Shown: positions 8,915 through 16,876 of the stretch, piece after piece
Layout: the number at the start of each line of letters is the position of its first letter
Position numbering within the stretch: position 1 is the first letter of the stretch
Assembly (NCBI GenBank): GCA_937885345.1
Contig: CAKZZH010000133.1
Location: forward strand, 1 to 64,000
DNA: 64,000 nucleotides
Direction: 5' to 3'
Source of the DNA: an uncultured Lachnospiraceae bacterium
GTDB lineage: Bacteria > Bacillota > Clostridia > Lachnospirales > Lachnospiraceae
Made by a program: the position numbers and the translations under genes
The notes under the pieces: model-generated
Told to the model about the DNA's origin: nothing
The model's input: only the letters and a program-made list of their open reading frames with translations
The model's database searches: none

Positions 8915-9850
8915 TTAGCGTTTTCTTTTTTTCGGAGCATCCGAAGAGGTGTTCTCAGTTTCTGCTTTACCCTTAGTCTTAACCGAAAGAACATAAGTGA
9001 AGAAGAGTCCTGCTATAAAAAGCACAATACCGATGATGATCACAAGCGGCGTGAATGCGGGCTTATCCATTTTAAAGAAAATAGCAAAGGGTGATGTGAT
9101 AACCAGACCGATGATCGCACAGTATGAAACCGAAGCGAATTTCTTTAAAAGTAAAGTGATCAGCTTGGCGATCAGGATTATCCCAACAATACAACCGAGT
9201 GCGAAGGGCAGAAGAATAAGCATGTTCTGTCCGATAAGTGTCCAGTTAAAGGATTTAAGGCCGCTTATAAGATTACCTATTGCTTCAAGTATCGACTCAT
9301 AGTAGCCGAGCATCATTAGGATGAGCGAGCCGGAAATACCGGGTACAACCATTGCGGCGGCCGCAACTGCGCCGATTCCGAACAAAAGGCAGAAATTCTT
9401 AAAATTCATTGTAAGATCGTGAAGATCTGCTCCGGAAGGATTCGAAAGTGCCATAAAAATGGATAAAGCCACAAATATTATAAAGAATATAACATGAAAA
9501 GGCCCGATATTACTGCGCTTTTCTTTCTTGAGTGCAGCTGCTGTCTTGCCCACAAGTTCAGGTATCCCGCCGATTACCAGTCCGGCGAAGCACATGCAGG
9601 TCTGGAAAGGATAATTAGAAAGCAGATGCGGAACCAGAAGAGAGAAGCCCAGAATTCCTATGACCATACCGATAATTATCGGAAGCAGAGTCTTGAAGGA
9701 TTTTTTAAAATGGCCGGCAAGATTGCCGATCGCCTCCATTAATTTGTCGTATATACCCATTGATACGGCCATTGTACCGCCCGACACTCCGGGAATGATA
9801 TTGGCAGCACCGATAAAAATGCCTTTAAGCAAATCCACTATGAATCTCAT
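8915..9850 (-). CDS. popT: DUF368-family polyprenyl-phosphate transporter
   Basis: A polytopic membrane protein of 311 residues. DUF368 proteins (PopT) and DedA-type UptA were shown to recycle undecaprenyl phosphate across the membrane, feeding cell-wall and glycan synthesis. Visible family motifs are the near-repeat GAANIIPGVSGGTMAVSMGIYD at the N-terminus and AAMVVPGISGSLILMMLGYYE in the middle, an inverted-repeat arrangement of two re-entrant 'PG(V/I)SG' segments. I start at 9850 (MRFIVDLLKG), which has AAGGAGAC upstream; an in-frame ATG six codons earlier would place the ribosome site inside the gene. It is convergent with the rlmH/DUF3783 pair, only 7 bases apart. Confidence 0.88.
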   Translation of the reverse strand: MRFIVDLLKGIFIGAANIIPGVSGGTMAVSMGIYDKLMEAIGNLAGHFKKSFKTLLPIIIGMVIGILGFSLLVPHLLSNYPFQTCMCFAGLVIGGIPELVGKTAAALKKEKRSNIGPFHVIFFIIFVALSIFMALSNPSGADLHDLTMNFKNFCLLFGIGAVAAAAMVVPGISGSLILMMLGYYESILEAIGNLISGLKSFNWTLIGQNMLILLPFALGCIVGIILIAKLITLLLKKFASVSYCAIIGLVITSPFAIFFKMDKPAFTPLVIIIGIVLFIAGLFFTYVLSVKTKGKAETENTSSDAPKKRKR

Positions 9851-9902
9851 ATATGTCTCCTTAAGCATGCAAATATTTACTTCTTTTTTGCTTCAAGCAT
9901 AT

Positions 9903-9931
9903 ATTTTATAGTCTTTTTGTTAATGCGTCAA
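9903..9931 (-). promoter_or_regulatory. Promoter of popT
   Basis: On the minus strand, TTGACG (9926-9931), a 17-base spacer, then TAAAAT (9903-9908), ending about 50 bases before the popT start. The IS boundary is 49 bases upstream of the -35 box, so the promoter is intact. Confidence 0.7.
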
Positions 9932-9979
9932 TGGATAATTAGAGTTGCAAAACACCTATACGATTGATATAATCCCATC

Positions 9980-9989
9980 TTTGACAGTT
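9980..9989 (+). repeat. Left terminal inverted repeat of the IS
   Basis: TTTGACAGTT, an exact inverted match to 11974-11983. Similarity continues inward for ~12 more bases with one gap and a few mismatches. Confidence 0.65.
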
Positions 9990-9997
9990 TGAATGAT

Positions 9998-10045
9998 AAA
10001 AATCCTGCTAAGTCTAGCATATTTACTGGCTTTGCAGGATTTTAG
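9998..10045 (-). terminator. Hairpin terminator downstream of the transposase
   Basis: AAAATCCTGC (9999-10008) and GCAGGATTTT (10034-10043) form a 10-bp stem with T-rich sequence on the minus-strand exit side. It starts about 27 bases past the transposase stop. Confidence 0.6.
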
Positions 10046-10070
10046 TTTTTATAAAAAATGTAGCTATATA

Positions 10071-11852
10071 TTACTTCTTTTTTCCTTTGCTAATTCTTAT
10101 AGCCTTCTTCATGGATATATCTGTAAGTATCTCATAATCAGTTCTAAATCCAGCATGTTCATGAAGAGTATCTGTAATCTCTGTTCGGGTATAAATAGGT
10201 ATGTATCCTTGTCCATCTCCGGGTCTTGCCATAATCATGTCACGCATCGTATCGACAAGTTGTTCACATGTGTATTTTTCTCCGACTTTCTTTTCCAGAA
10301 TTCTATATACAAACAATGCGATAAAACATGTGATGAAATGTGCTTTTATGTGTTCTTCTGTCTGAAGATAAACTGGCCTTGCTTTAAACTCTGTTTTCAT
10401 AATACGAAAACATTCCTCGATTTCCCATCTCTTCTTGTTGATTTTAATTATCTCATCAATCCTCATATCATCCAAGTTAGTGCATACAGCATAGAAGCCA
10501 TCGTACAGCTGCTCATTTTCGATAACAGCTGTGTCAAGATACACTATCTCTTCTGAACATATTTCTCCGTCTTCTGTAGCGGCTTGCCGTTTTATAAAAC
10601 GGTGAGGATCATTTTGATTTTTAGGTCGTTGTTTATATTTTCCGGATGTAATTAGATTTTTTGCACGGTCAATCTGTCCCTGTCTTATTTTTCGTTGATA
10701 GTTCTGATATTTGAGAGAGAAGGACACTACCAGATGTTGTTCTAAGGACTTGGTACCTTCTTTGATCTTTCTTTTGGAAAGATCTTCTTTAACCCACCTA
10801 TCCTTGTAGAAGATCTTATTGTAATCGGCATCTATATCGAGTTCTTCGAGGTTATAGGTCTTATCATCATTAATCAAATGCCATCCGCTTGGATCCAAAG
10901 CGAACTCTTTAAGATAATCAGGAAGTTGTTTTACTGACTGAGTAGTAATAAAGCTCCGTATACGTTCCCCACCAAGAGTTTTATCGTTGAATTTTCGGTT
11001 TGTTTTAGACGATAAACCGGCATCGGTACATACAATGATTTCTTCAAGACCATAATCCCGTAATACACGTTTTTCTATAGGCTTTAAAGTAGGCTGCTCA
11101 TTTTTATTGCCAGGATATATGTCAAATGCCAATGGGATACCATCATAATCCATAAAAAGTCCCATCCCTACTAAAGGCAATGGTTGGTGTTGTTTTGCCT
11201 TTCCATACTTTCTCAGATCATCAGCTTCTTCGAGTTCAAAGTAAAAGTTGGTACAGTCGTAATAAAGGATATCTTTTCTACGATTCAGAACCTTGAGACT
11301 GTTTTCATATAGCTTTGACTGAATAAAGTCAGATTCCTTGGCTAGAACAGAAAGGGCTCTATAAATATCGTGGAGCTGGAATGAAGGCTGTTCAATAAAT
11401 TTAGAGGCTAAACGATTTGAGGATAGTTTTGAAGATGGATATAGAATGCGAGTATAGACAAGCTTAGAAAGAATGTCATTGAGATCGTACTCGAACTGAT
11501 GCTTTAAAGTTATTTGTTTACAAATTTTATCAAGTCCAAGAGAGTAGTAGATGCTTTGTAAGAATAAATAACCACTGTTATAAGCTTTCTGTTCACCACT
11601 CTTTAAAAGTTTAGACGGTGAATAGCTTATAAGAATTGATTTCTGCTCTTCGTATTCTCTGCGATTTAATTCATTTACGTACTCCTGAGCCCATTTGTAG
11701 GGATCCTGTCCTTTAGCCTTGGTCTTCACCTCTTCAAGGTTGCCAAGCTTTTCAATGGTTATGGTTGTAGTGCCACCACCATTAGGCTTTCGGATACTTT
11801 TTTGAACATAAAAACAAGCTGAGTTTTTAGACTTAGTAACGGTTAATTTCAT
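10071..11852 (-). CDS. IS1634-family DDE transposase
   Basis: 593 residues from ATG 11852 (MKLTVTKSKNSACF), which has AGGAGGT nine bases upstream; an open stretch before it would add 22 unlikely residues. The DDE triad can be placed at YYDCTNFYFE, IVCTDAGLSS and WEIEECFRIMKTEF. The characteristic LPLVGMGLFMDYDGIPLAF and EHIKAHFITCFIALFVYRIL stretches of IS1634-like enzymes are also present. It catalyses cut-and-paste movement of the surrounding element. The frame is uninterrupted, so the element may still be active. The pyrB-like promoter at 12074-12102 points into this gene and may supplement its transcription. Confidence 0.93.
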   Translation of the reverse strand: MKLTVTKSKNSACFYVQKSIRKPNGGGTTTITIEKLGNLEEVKTKAKGQDPYKWAQEYVNELNRREYEEQKSILISYSPSKLLKSGEQKAYNSGYLFLQSIYYSLGLDKICKQITLKHQFEYDLNDILSKLVYTRILYPSSKLSSNRLASKFIEQPSFQLHDIYRALSVLAKESDFIQSKLYENSLKVLNRRKDILYYDCTNFYFELEEADDLRKYGKAKQHQPLPLVGMGLFMDYDGIPLAFDIYPGNKNEQPTLKPIEKRVLRDYGLEEIIVCTDAGLSSKTNRKFNDKTLGGERIRSFITTQSVKQLPDYLKEFALDPSGWHLINDDKTYNLEELDIDADYNKIFYKDRWVKEDLSKRKIKEGTKSLEQHLVVSFSLKYQNYQRKIRQGQIDRAKNLITSGKYKQRPKNQNDPHRFIKRQAATEDGEICSEEIVYLDTAVIENEQLYDGFYAVCTNLDDMRIDEIIKINKKRWEIEECFRIMKTEFKARPVYLQTEEHIKAHFITCFIALFVYRILEKKVGEKYTCEQLVDTMRDMIMARPGDGQGYIPIYTRTEITDTLHEHAGFRTDYEILTDISMKKAIRISKGKKK

Positions 11853-11973
11853 AGCGCATGACCTCCTAAGTCTTATTATAGCACAACTAACTACAACTAG
11901 CCACAAAAAGATTGACAAAATTTGACAAAAAAATACAGGCTTGATGCGGCCTGCAAGATTTTTTTTATTATTT

Positions 11974-11983
11974 AACTGTCAAA
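11974..11983 (-). repeat. Right terminal inverted repeat of the IS
   Basis: Reads TTTGACAGTT on the minus strand, identical to the left end at 9980-9989. It supplies the TGA codon that ends the truncated pyrB-like frame. Confidence 0.65.
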
Positions 11984-12041
11984 CTTCCGAGTCGAGTTCT
12001 TCGACACTTAGATCCAATGGGCTGAGTAGATGTCTTACCAT
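11979..12041 (-). pseudogene. pyrB: 5' remnant of aspartate carbamoyltransferase gene, cut by the IS
   Basis: On the minus strand a perfect AAGGAGG ribosome site precedes ATG 12041. The 20 codons read MVRHLLSPLDLSVEELDSEV, then TGA. The segment RHLLSPLDLSVEELD is the N-terminal signature of PyrB, the catalytic chain that joins carbamoyl phosphate to aspartate in pyrimidine synthesis. The match stops near the IS end, and the last residues and stop come from the IS terminus. No continuation exists on the far side of the IS, so the rest of the gene was deleted or moved, or the assembly bridges two IS copies. Identification rests on a short stretch and is therefore moderate. Confidence 0.6.
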
Positions 12042-12073
12042 GGAAACCTCCTTGTCAAAAATGCATTTTTTTG

Positions 12074-12102
12074 ATTTTAACTCATTTTTTATATATCTTC
12101 AA
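12074..12102 (-). promoter_or_regulatory. Promoter of the pyrB remnant, now directed into the IS
   Basis: On the minus strand, TTGAAG (12097-12102), a 17-base spacer and TAAAAT (12074-12079), 32 bases before the remnant's ATG. Transcripts from it would run into the transposase gene. Confidence 0.6.
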
Positions 12103-12211
12103 TTGTTAATCCGATTTCCGGTTATTTTTTTATTGTAACTTTGTAGTAACATAAATCATTTATTTTATTATCGTACAATGAATCTGTTTCCAAAAATAAG
12201 GAGGAATCATT

Positions 12212-13378
12212 ATGAAAAGAATTACCAAAAGAATTATGAGCGCTGCTGTTGCGGTAATGCTTGTTTTCGTTATGATGACCGGATGCGTTAAGCATACGGC
12301 AGGAAGCCTTGGGGAGGTTGCTTCCAATCTTTATTCGCTTGAGAAGTATACTTCAACAACCAATATTGTTGCAAGCATACACGGAACAAGCGCAAGATGC
12401 ACAATTGAACAGAAGAGCAACGGAGAAGCAACATCGATCAGCATAAGCGCATTTTACGGTGGATTCACATTTGATTTCGATGATGTGATCGTGTATACGG
12501 ATGATACGATTTATATCGGAGTTACTCAGGTCCTTAACAGAATTCTCCCGATTGTGGCGGGCAGTAAAGCCAAACTTGAGGATTTCGGAATTAACTATGA
12601 ATACGTAAGCTTTACATGTGATGGTGCTTTCGCTGAGGATGGCGCGGTATTTACGGAGTTTATGACGGATATCGAGTCTGTTTACAGTGAGTATGTAACC
12701 AAGAACTCCGATGGTACATATGTTCTCACCATTGATTCGTTTGATACTCTTGTCGGTATTTGTCAGAGCTTGGCTGATTGCATCAGAACCAATAGTGACA
12801 AGTGGGCAACCACGATATCCGAGAAAATCTTCGATTCGGGCTATAAGGACGCGGTTAAGTCTTTCATTAATTCGGTTGCGGAGATTGTTGCAAGAACCAA
12901 TCCTGATGAATATGATTCGGTCGAGGATGTGCTTGATGAACTTGACAATCTGTATACCGAATACGACGAAGACGGCAATCCGATCGAGGGAACACAGATC
13001 AATATCGAAGATATCTATGTGCCGACCATTGAGGAAATAACCGAAGGCTTAGGATATATTGCGGAAATAACCGAAGGCTTAGGATATATTGCGGATACGT
13101 TCGATGAGATCACTACACCGTATGATGAATACGATTCCAAAGATGCGCTCGATTTTATTCAGGATTTTAATAATGCTTTTAAACTTGAGATTTCCGGCAA
13201 ACAGTCCGGCAACAGTTATGAATTAAAGCTCAATCTTGATGCAGAAGACCATGCCTTTGAGATAACAAGCGAGGCCCAAAAGAGCAACATCGTCAGCATC
13301 AATATACCTTCAGATGATATTACGATATCGTTCGCAGATGCAGTTGATTCGGTAGTTAATCTTATCGAGAATTTGTAA
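12212..13378 (+). CDS. Lipoprotein of unknown function (388 aa)
   Basis: An N-terminal signal (KRITKRIMSAAVAVMLVFVMM) ends in a lipobox TGC (Cys ~25), so the protein should be lipid-anchored on the outer face of the membrane. The mature part is acidic with alternating beta strands, in the style of Lachnospiraceae LppX/DUF-type surface lipoproteins, but I cannot place it in a family. Around residues 275-294 a 10-residue unit (EITEGLGYIA) is repeated twice, from a perfect 30-bp DNA duplication. It has an AAGGAGG ribosome site and its own terminator, so it is a single-gene transcript between the IS remnant and the next operon. Confidence 0.7.
   Translation: MKRITKRIMSAAVAVMLVFVMMTGCVKHTAGSLGEVASNLYSLEKYTSTTNIVASIHGTSARCTIEQKSNGEATSISISAFYGGFTFDFDDVIVYTDDTIYIGVTQVLNRILPIVAGSKAKLEDFGINYEYVSFTCDGAFAEDGAVFTEFMTDIESVYSEYVTKNSDGTYVLTIDSFDTLVGICQSLADCIRTNSDKWATTISEKIFDSGYKDAVKSFINSVAEIVARTNPDEYDSVEDVLDELDNLYTEYDEDGNPIEGTQINIEDIYVPTIEEITEGLGYIAEITEGLGYIADTFDEITTPYDEYDSKDALDFIQDFNNAFKLEISGKQSGNSYELKLNLDAEDHAFEITSEAQKSNIVSINIPSDDITISFADAVDSVVNLIENL
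13033..13092 (+). repeat. Perfect 30-bp tandem duplication inside the lipoprotein gene
   Basis: 13033-13062 and 13063-13092 are identical and keep the frame, duplicating ten residues. Perfect identity points to a recent slippage event. Confidence 0.9.
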
Positions 13379-13415
13379 TAAGCCTATTCCTATTTTAACC
13401 TTCTATAATTCTTTT

Positions 13416-13450
13416 AAAGGGTGTGAGGATGAAATGTCCTCACCCCTTTT
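13416..13450 (+). terminator. Terminator after the lipoprotein gene
   Basis: AAAGGG-T-GTGAGGA pairs with TCCTCACCCCTTTT across a 7-base loop, with one bulged T. It ends in a T-run at 13447-13450. Confidence 0.75.
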
Positions 13451-13469
13451 ATTGTATCAAGATTGAATG

Positions 13470-13506
13470 AAAAGCCCTTATATTATTGCAATAAAAGCCC
13501 TTATAT
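13470..13506 (+). repeat. Two direct copies of a 14-base box before the acyltransferase operon
   Basis: AAAAGCCCTTATAT occurs at 13470-13483 and again at 13493-13506, a spacing of 23 bases. The boxes lie just upstream of the DUF1624-ANL-GNAT genes. They could be a tandem operator or a slipped duplication; no bound factor can be named. Confidence 0.5.
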
Positions 13507-13532
13507 GCTAGTATGTTGTGTGGAAAAAAGCG

Positions 13533-14360
13533 ATGAATAACAGAAGCGGGGTACATAAAGTGGAAGAGAAATATTCCGGCAGAGTGCATTTTATGGATTT
13601 TGCCAGAGGCGTGATAATAATAGGTGTTGTAATATATCATGCTCTTTTTGATATGGTATATGTATTCAGGTTCTTTTCTTCACCGATTTTTGAGTGGCCC
13701 ATTGTAACATTTATAAGAGATTTCGGTGCGGGGCTGCTTATTTTTATGTCCGGCATTGCCTGTCATTTGTCGAGAAACAACCTTAAAAGAGGCCTTATCT
13801 GCTTGGGAATTGCTGTGGGTATGTCGCTTTTTACATGGTTCTTTATGAATGATGAGTTCATATATTTCGGTGTGCTGCATTTCTTCGCGATAGCGATGAT
13901 CGGTTACGGGCTTTTGAAAAAGGCCGTAGACAAGCTTCCCACCTGGATGGCTGCGGTGTTTTTTGTCCTTTTCCTTGTGACCTTTGGTATTCCGTATTAT
14001 ACTCATATCGGTATATACACATGGGGAATATATAAGCTTCCCGAGACTTTCAGAACCGGAAATTATGTGTTTCACAGCATAGGAATACCGGCGATAGCGG
14101 GTGCGGGGTACGGCGCAAACGCCGTATTTCGTCTTTCGGCTGATTATTTTCCGATAATACCCTGGATATTCCTTTTTCTTACGGGAAACTGCCTTGGGCA
14201 TTTCGTTAAAGAGGGACGCATTCCCAAATGGCTCTACGCCAATCCCTGCAAACCTATTTCTTTTATCGGTACCAAGACGCTGTATATCTATGTGGCCCAT
14301 CAGCCCGTTGTGTACGGTATTTTACTGCTGATTTATAAAATAATGAATAAGAGTGCGTGA
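13533..14360 (+). CDS. Membrane acyltransferase-like protein, DUF1624/HGSNAT catalytic family
   Basis: About 275 residues with seven or eight hydrophobic helices. The start of helix 1 carries the family motif RVHFMDFARGVIIIGVVIYHALFD. Helix 2 has RDFGAGLLIFMSGIACHLS, and a late helix has TKTLYIYVAHQPVVYGILL, the conserved His-bearing end of this group. Relatives include heparan-alpha-glucosaminide N-acetyltransferase, which carries acetyl groups from cytosolic acetyl-CoA to an external sugar. I chose ATG 13533; a GTG at 13518 and a later GTG are possible because none has a strong ribosome site. It is followed 3 bases later by an acyl-CoA-ligase-like gene and then a GNAT gene. Confidence 0.75.
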   Translation: MNNRSGVHKVEEKYSGRVHFMDFARGVIIIGVVIYHALFDMVYVFRFFSSPIFEWPIVTFIRDFGAGLLIFMSGIACHLSRNNLKRGLICLGIAVGMSLFTWFFMNDEFIYFGVLHFFAIAMIGYGLLKKAVDKLPTWMAAVFFVLFLVTFGIPYYTHIGIYTWGIYKLPETFRTGNYVFHSIGIPAIAGAGYGANAVFRLSADYFPIIPWIFLFLTGNCLGHFVKEGRIPKWLYANPCKPISFIGTKTLYIYVAHQPVVYGILLLIYKIMNKSA

Positions 14361-14363
14361 AAA

Positions 14364-16025
14364 ATGACATTATACGAATATATACTTCAAAACAAAAACA
14401 AATCGCCGAACACCGATGCTATCAGGTATTTTAATTATACCGAAAGCCATAAACAGATGCTTGATTCGGTTGACTTTGTAGCGAGTTCTCTTCGCAAATA
14501 CGGCATCAAAAAGGGTGATAAAGTGGCAATCTGTCTTCCTAATCAGCCCGAGATGCTGCATATTTTCTATGCAATCAATAAAATAGGCGCCGTAGCCGTT
14601 ATGATCAATCCCAAATCTCCATCGCCGGAGCTTTACAGACAGATCCATATGACGGGCTGCGTAATGGTATTCTTTTCACAGATTTCGATCAGAAACGTTA
14701 CAGGAATGCAGAATATGCCGGGCGCCAAGACTATCAGATATATTTGTGTTCCCATACTCAGATCACTTCCCTTTGCGATCGATACCATCGTCCGCTTTAA
14801 AATGCTCAAGGCCTCTGATAACCGCAAATACAGGGAAGCATATGGGATAAATGCCATTCAATATAAGAATTTTCTTGTTGGCAAGGACTATTATGACGGC
14901 TATGAAACCGATGACAAAGCCGATGCGGTAGTTATTTTCTCGGGTGGAACAGGTGGTGCGATCAAAGCGGTTGTGCATTCTTCCTATGCATTCAATTATT
15001 CGGCGGAGAGCTGCCTTGAAACAGAAAGACCCTGGCCTGATGAGGTTGCAATGCTTGCAATCCTTCCGTCATTTCATATATTCGGTCTTACGGTTGCGCT
15101 GCATCTGCCTTATATTGCTTGCGGATGCGCGGTTTTGGTACCTTTCTTTAATCTTAAGATCATAACCGACGTAATTAAAAAAGGCTGCCCGTCATTCTTT
15201 CCCGGTGTTCCGACGATGTTTGAAAGACTCCTTGAATATCCCGGTTTTGTTAAGGCTGCCCAAAGAGGGAAGCTTGATTTTAGCAGGTTCAGACATGGCT
15301 TTGTCGGTGGTGACTTTCTGGATAATGATGTCAGGGACCGTTTTAACGCGCTTCTTAAGAAACTCGGAAGTAGCGGCTATATCTCTATGGGCTACGGTAT
15401 GAGCGAGTGTTGTCCGATCTGCGTAAATAACAGGGAAAGCGGCTATGACAGATCGGTCGGTATACCCTTTAACGGTATGAGGATCCGTATAAGAAGTGAG
15501 GAAACCGGCGAATATCTTCCCGAAGGTAAAATGGGTGAGATAGTTATTTCATCTCCCTATATGATGCTTCGCGGAATTGATGAAAACGGTAATGAATATA
15601 TGCCTTTTCAGGATGATAACGGTGTAAAATGGTACAGAACCGGAGATATGGGAATGATGAAGGAAGGCATTATATATTATGAGTGCCGCGCCCGTAGGAT
15701 TATCAAAGTGTCCGGAAATACGATTTTTGCTTCATCAATAGAGAAGGTTCTTCAAGATAACATTCCTTATGCCGAGGCAGTATATGTGGTACCCGTGCCG
15801 CATGAGAGCCGCGGGCAGGGCGCTTATGCCTTTGTAGTATGTGACAGCAGAAGCAGGGATATGCATATTTACAGTTTGGTTAAGAATATTTGCAGGGAGA
15901 ATCTGATACCCTACGCAATACCGGTCGGGGCTTCGGTTATTACCAAAGATGAAGTGCCGCATACGGCAATCGGTAAGGTCGCGTGGGGACAACTTGAGAA
16001 AATGGCCATCGAAAGATACAGGTGA
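14364..16025 (+). CDS. AMP-forming acyl-CoA synthetase-like enzyme (ANL superfamily)
   Basis: 553 residues, the usual length for an acyl-/fatty-acid-CoA ligase. The ATP/AMP P-loop reads FSGGTGGAIKAVVHS (variant of TSGTTGxPKG, Lys kept). Adenine and acyl pocket motifs are GYGMSECCP and YRTGDMG, the hinge is CRARRIIKVSGN, and the C-terminal catalytic lysine sits in HTAIGKVAWGQL. It should activate a carboxylic acid as an acyl-adenylate and then a thioester. The substrate is not evident; an acyl carrier protein is not seen nearby. Tight linkage to a membrane acyltransferase upstream and a GNAT enzyme downstream suggests the product is passed to an acceptor in or at the membrane. Confidence 0.87.
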   Translation: MTLYEYILQNKNKSPNTDAIRYFNYTESHKQMLDSVDFVASSLRKYGIKKGDKVAICLPNQPEMLHIFYAINKIGAVAVMINPKSPSPELYRQIHMTGCVMVFFSQISIRNVTGMQNMPGAKTIRYICVPILRSLPFAIDTIVRFKMLKASDNRKYREAYGINAIQYKNFLVGKDYYDGYETDDKADAVVIFSGGTGGAIKAVVHSSYAFNYSAESCLETERPWPDEVAMLAILPSFHIFGLTVALHLPYIACGCAVLVPFFNLKIITDVIKKGCPSFFPGVPTMFERLLEYPGFVKAAQRGKLDFSRFRHGFVGGDFLDNDVRDRFNALLKKLGSSGYISMGYGMSECCPICVNNRESGYDRSVGIPFNGMRIRIRSEETGEYLPEGKMGEIVISSPYMMLRGIDENGNEYMPFQDDNGVKWYRTGDMGMMKEGIIYYECRARRIIKVSGNTIFASSIEKVLQDNIPYAEAVYVVPVPHESRGQGAYAFVVCDSRSRDMHIYSLVKNICRENLIPYAIPVGASVITKDEVPHTAIGKVAWGQLEKMAIERYR

Positions 16026-16028
16026 TTT

Positions 16029-16796
16029 ATGGATTTTGAAGAGATTGACGCGATCGTCAGACGACAGTTTCGTCTTGATACCAATTGCAGTGAGGAAATG
16101 GAAAATGAATACCGCGTTATGATAAATCCTTCACGTAAGGTCGAAGGAGCCAGATTTTACGGGGAATTGTCACCTTTTTTCCGCGCGATCGTGTACTTTG
16201 GCGATATGTATCTTTGCTGTGATGAGAGAATTATTGAAGAGGTTCGGTATAAGTATCTGAAATATGCGCCTGAGTGGTTCTGCAAATTTACCAATCTTAA
16301 CGAGCTTAATAGGTTTCTTGAAGGATACGGTTATTCGATACTTGATACGCATATCTATTATCTGCCCGGGCGGGATTTCTATGATTATGAATTTGAAACG
16401 GATTATGACCTTGTTTATCTTGAGCCCGAAGCAATCCTTGAATTAAAAGGGGATAAGCGATTTCGCAATGCTTTCGCATATATTCCGGATGCCCCGGATA
16501 TGATCGGTTTGGCGGCTATGTTTGAGAATGAGATGATCGGATGCGCAGGCGCTTCGGCCGATGGCAAATATATGTGGCAGATAGGCGTCGATGTTACTGA
16601 AGATTACCGCGGTCAGGGGCTTTCCTGTGCGCTTACGCACACTCTTGCCGCTAAAATAATGGAAAAAGGAATTGTTCCTTATTACGGAACCTGCGAGAGC
16701 CACAGCATTTCAAGAAGATGCGCGATCGGCTCCGGATTTATCCCCGCATTTTGTGAGGTATATGTCAAAAAAGATGCCGGGCAGATTTTACCTTGA
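16029..16796 (+). CDS. GNAT-family N-acetyltransferase (255 aa)
   Basis: The C-terminal half (~140-250) is a GNAT domain with the acetyl-CoA-binding motif A as IGVDVTEDYRGQGLSCALT and a following AAKIMEKG helix. The N-terminal ~130 residues form an additional domain seen in GNAT proteins of the 'GNAT_acetyltr' kind. It starts 3 bases after the ANL gene stop, the third gene of a compact group. The acceptor is unknown. No membrane segment. Confidence 0.78.
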   Translation: MDFEEIDAIVRRQFRLDTNCSEEMENEYRVMINPSRKVEGARFYGELSPFFRAIVYFGDMYLCCDERIIEEVRYKYLKYAPEWFCKFTNLNELNRFLEGYGYSILDTHIYYLPGRDFYDYEFETDYDLVYLEPEAILELKGDKRFRNAFAYIPDAPDMIGLAAMFENEMIGCAGASADGKYMWQIGVDVTEDYRGQGLSCALTHTLAAKIMEKGIVPYYGTCESHSISRRCAIGSGFIPAFCEVYVKKDAGQILP

Positions 16797-16822
16797 TTTA
16801 CAAGGCATAAATAGGGTAAAAT
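16793..16822 (+). promoter_or_regulatory. Promoter of the ABC-F gene
   Basis: TTGATT (16793-16798), an 18-base spacer and TAAAAT (16817-16822), 54 bases before the ATG. Confidence 0.5.
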
Positions 16823-16876
16823 AAATTTTTGTGGAATGTCGCAAAGAAATTATATCTATGAAAGGTTTATTTTATT

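Larger units (their letters stand above)
9980..11983 (-). mobile_element. IS1634-type insertion sequence (~2.0 kb)
   Basis: A single transposase gene is bounded by matching inverted ends: TTTGACAGTT at 9980-9989 and its complement at 11974-11983, both followed inward by AT-rich sequence ending in ATAAAAA. The size and the single ~590-residue DDE transposase fit the IS1634 family. The right end cuts into a 5' gene remnant that looks like pyrB, while the left flank shows no pyrB sequence. I could not find a convincing short target duplication: the bases before 9980 end CCCATC and those after 11983 begin CTTCCG. Confidence 0.8.

Noticed and set aside
9993..10556. 187-residue plus-strand open frame across the IS end
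   Set aside because: It is antisense to the transposase, rich in Cys, Phe and Ser as such shadows are, and starts inside the IS end hairpin region.
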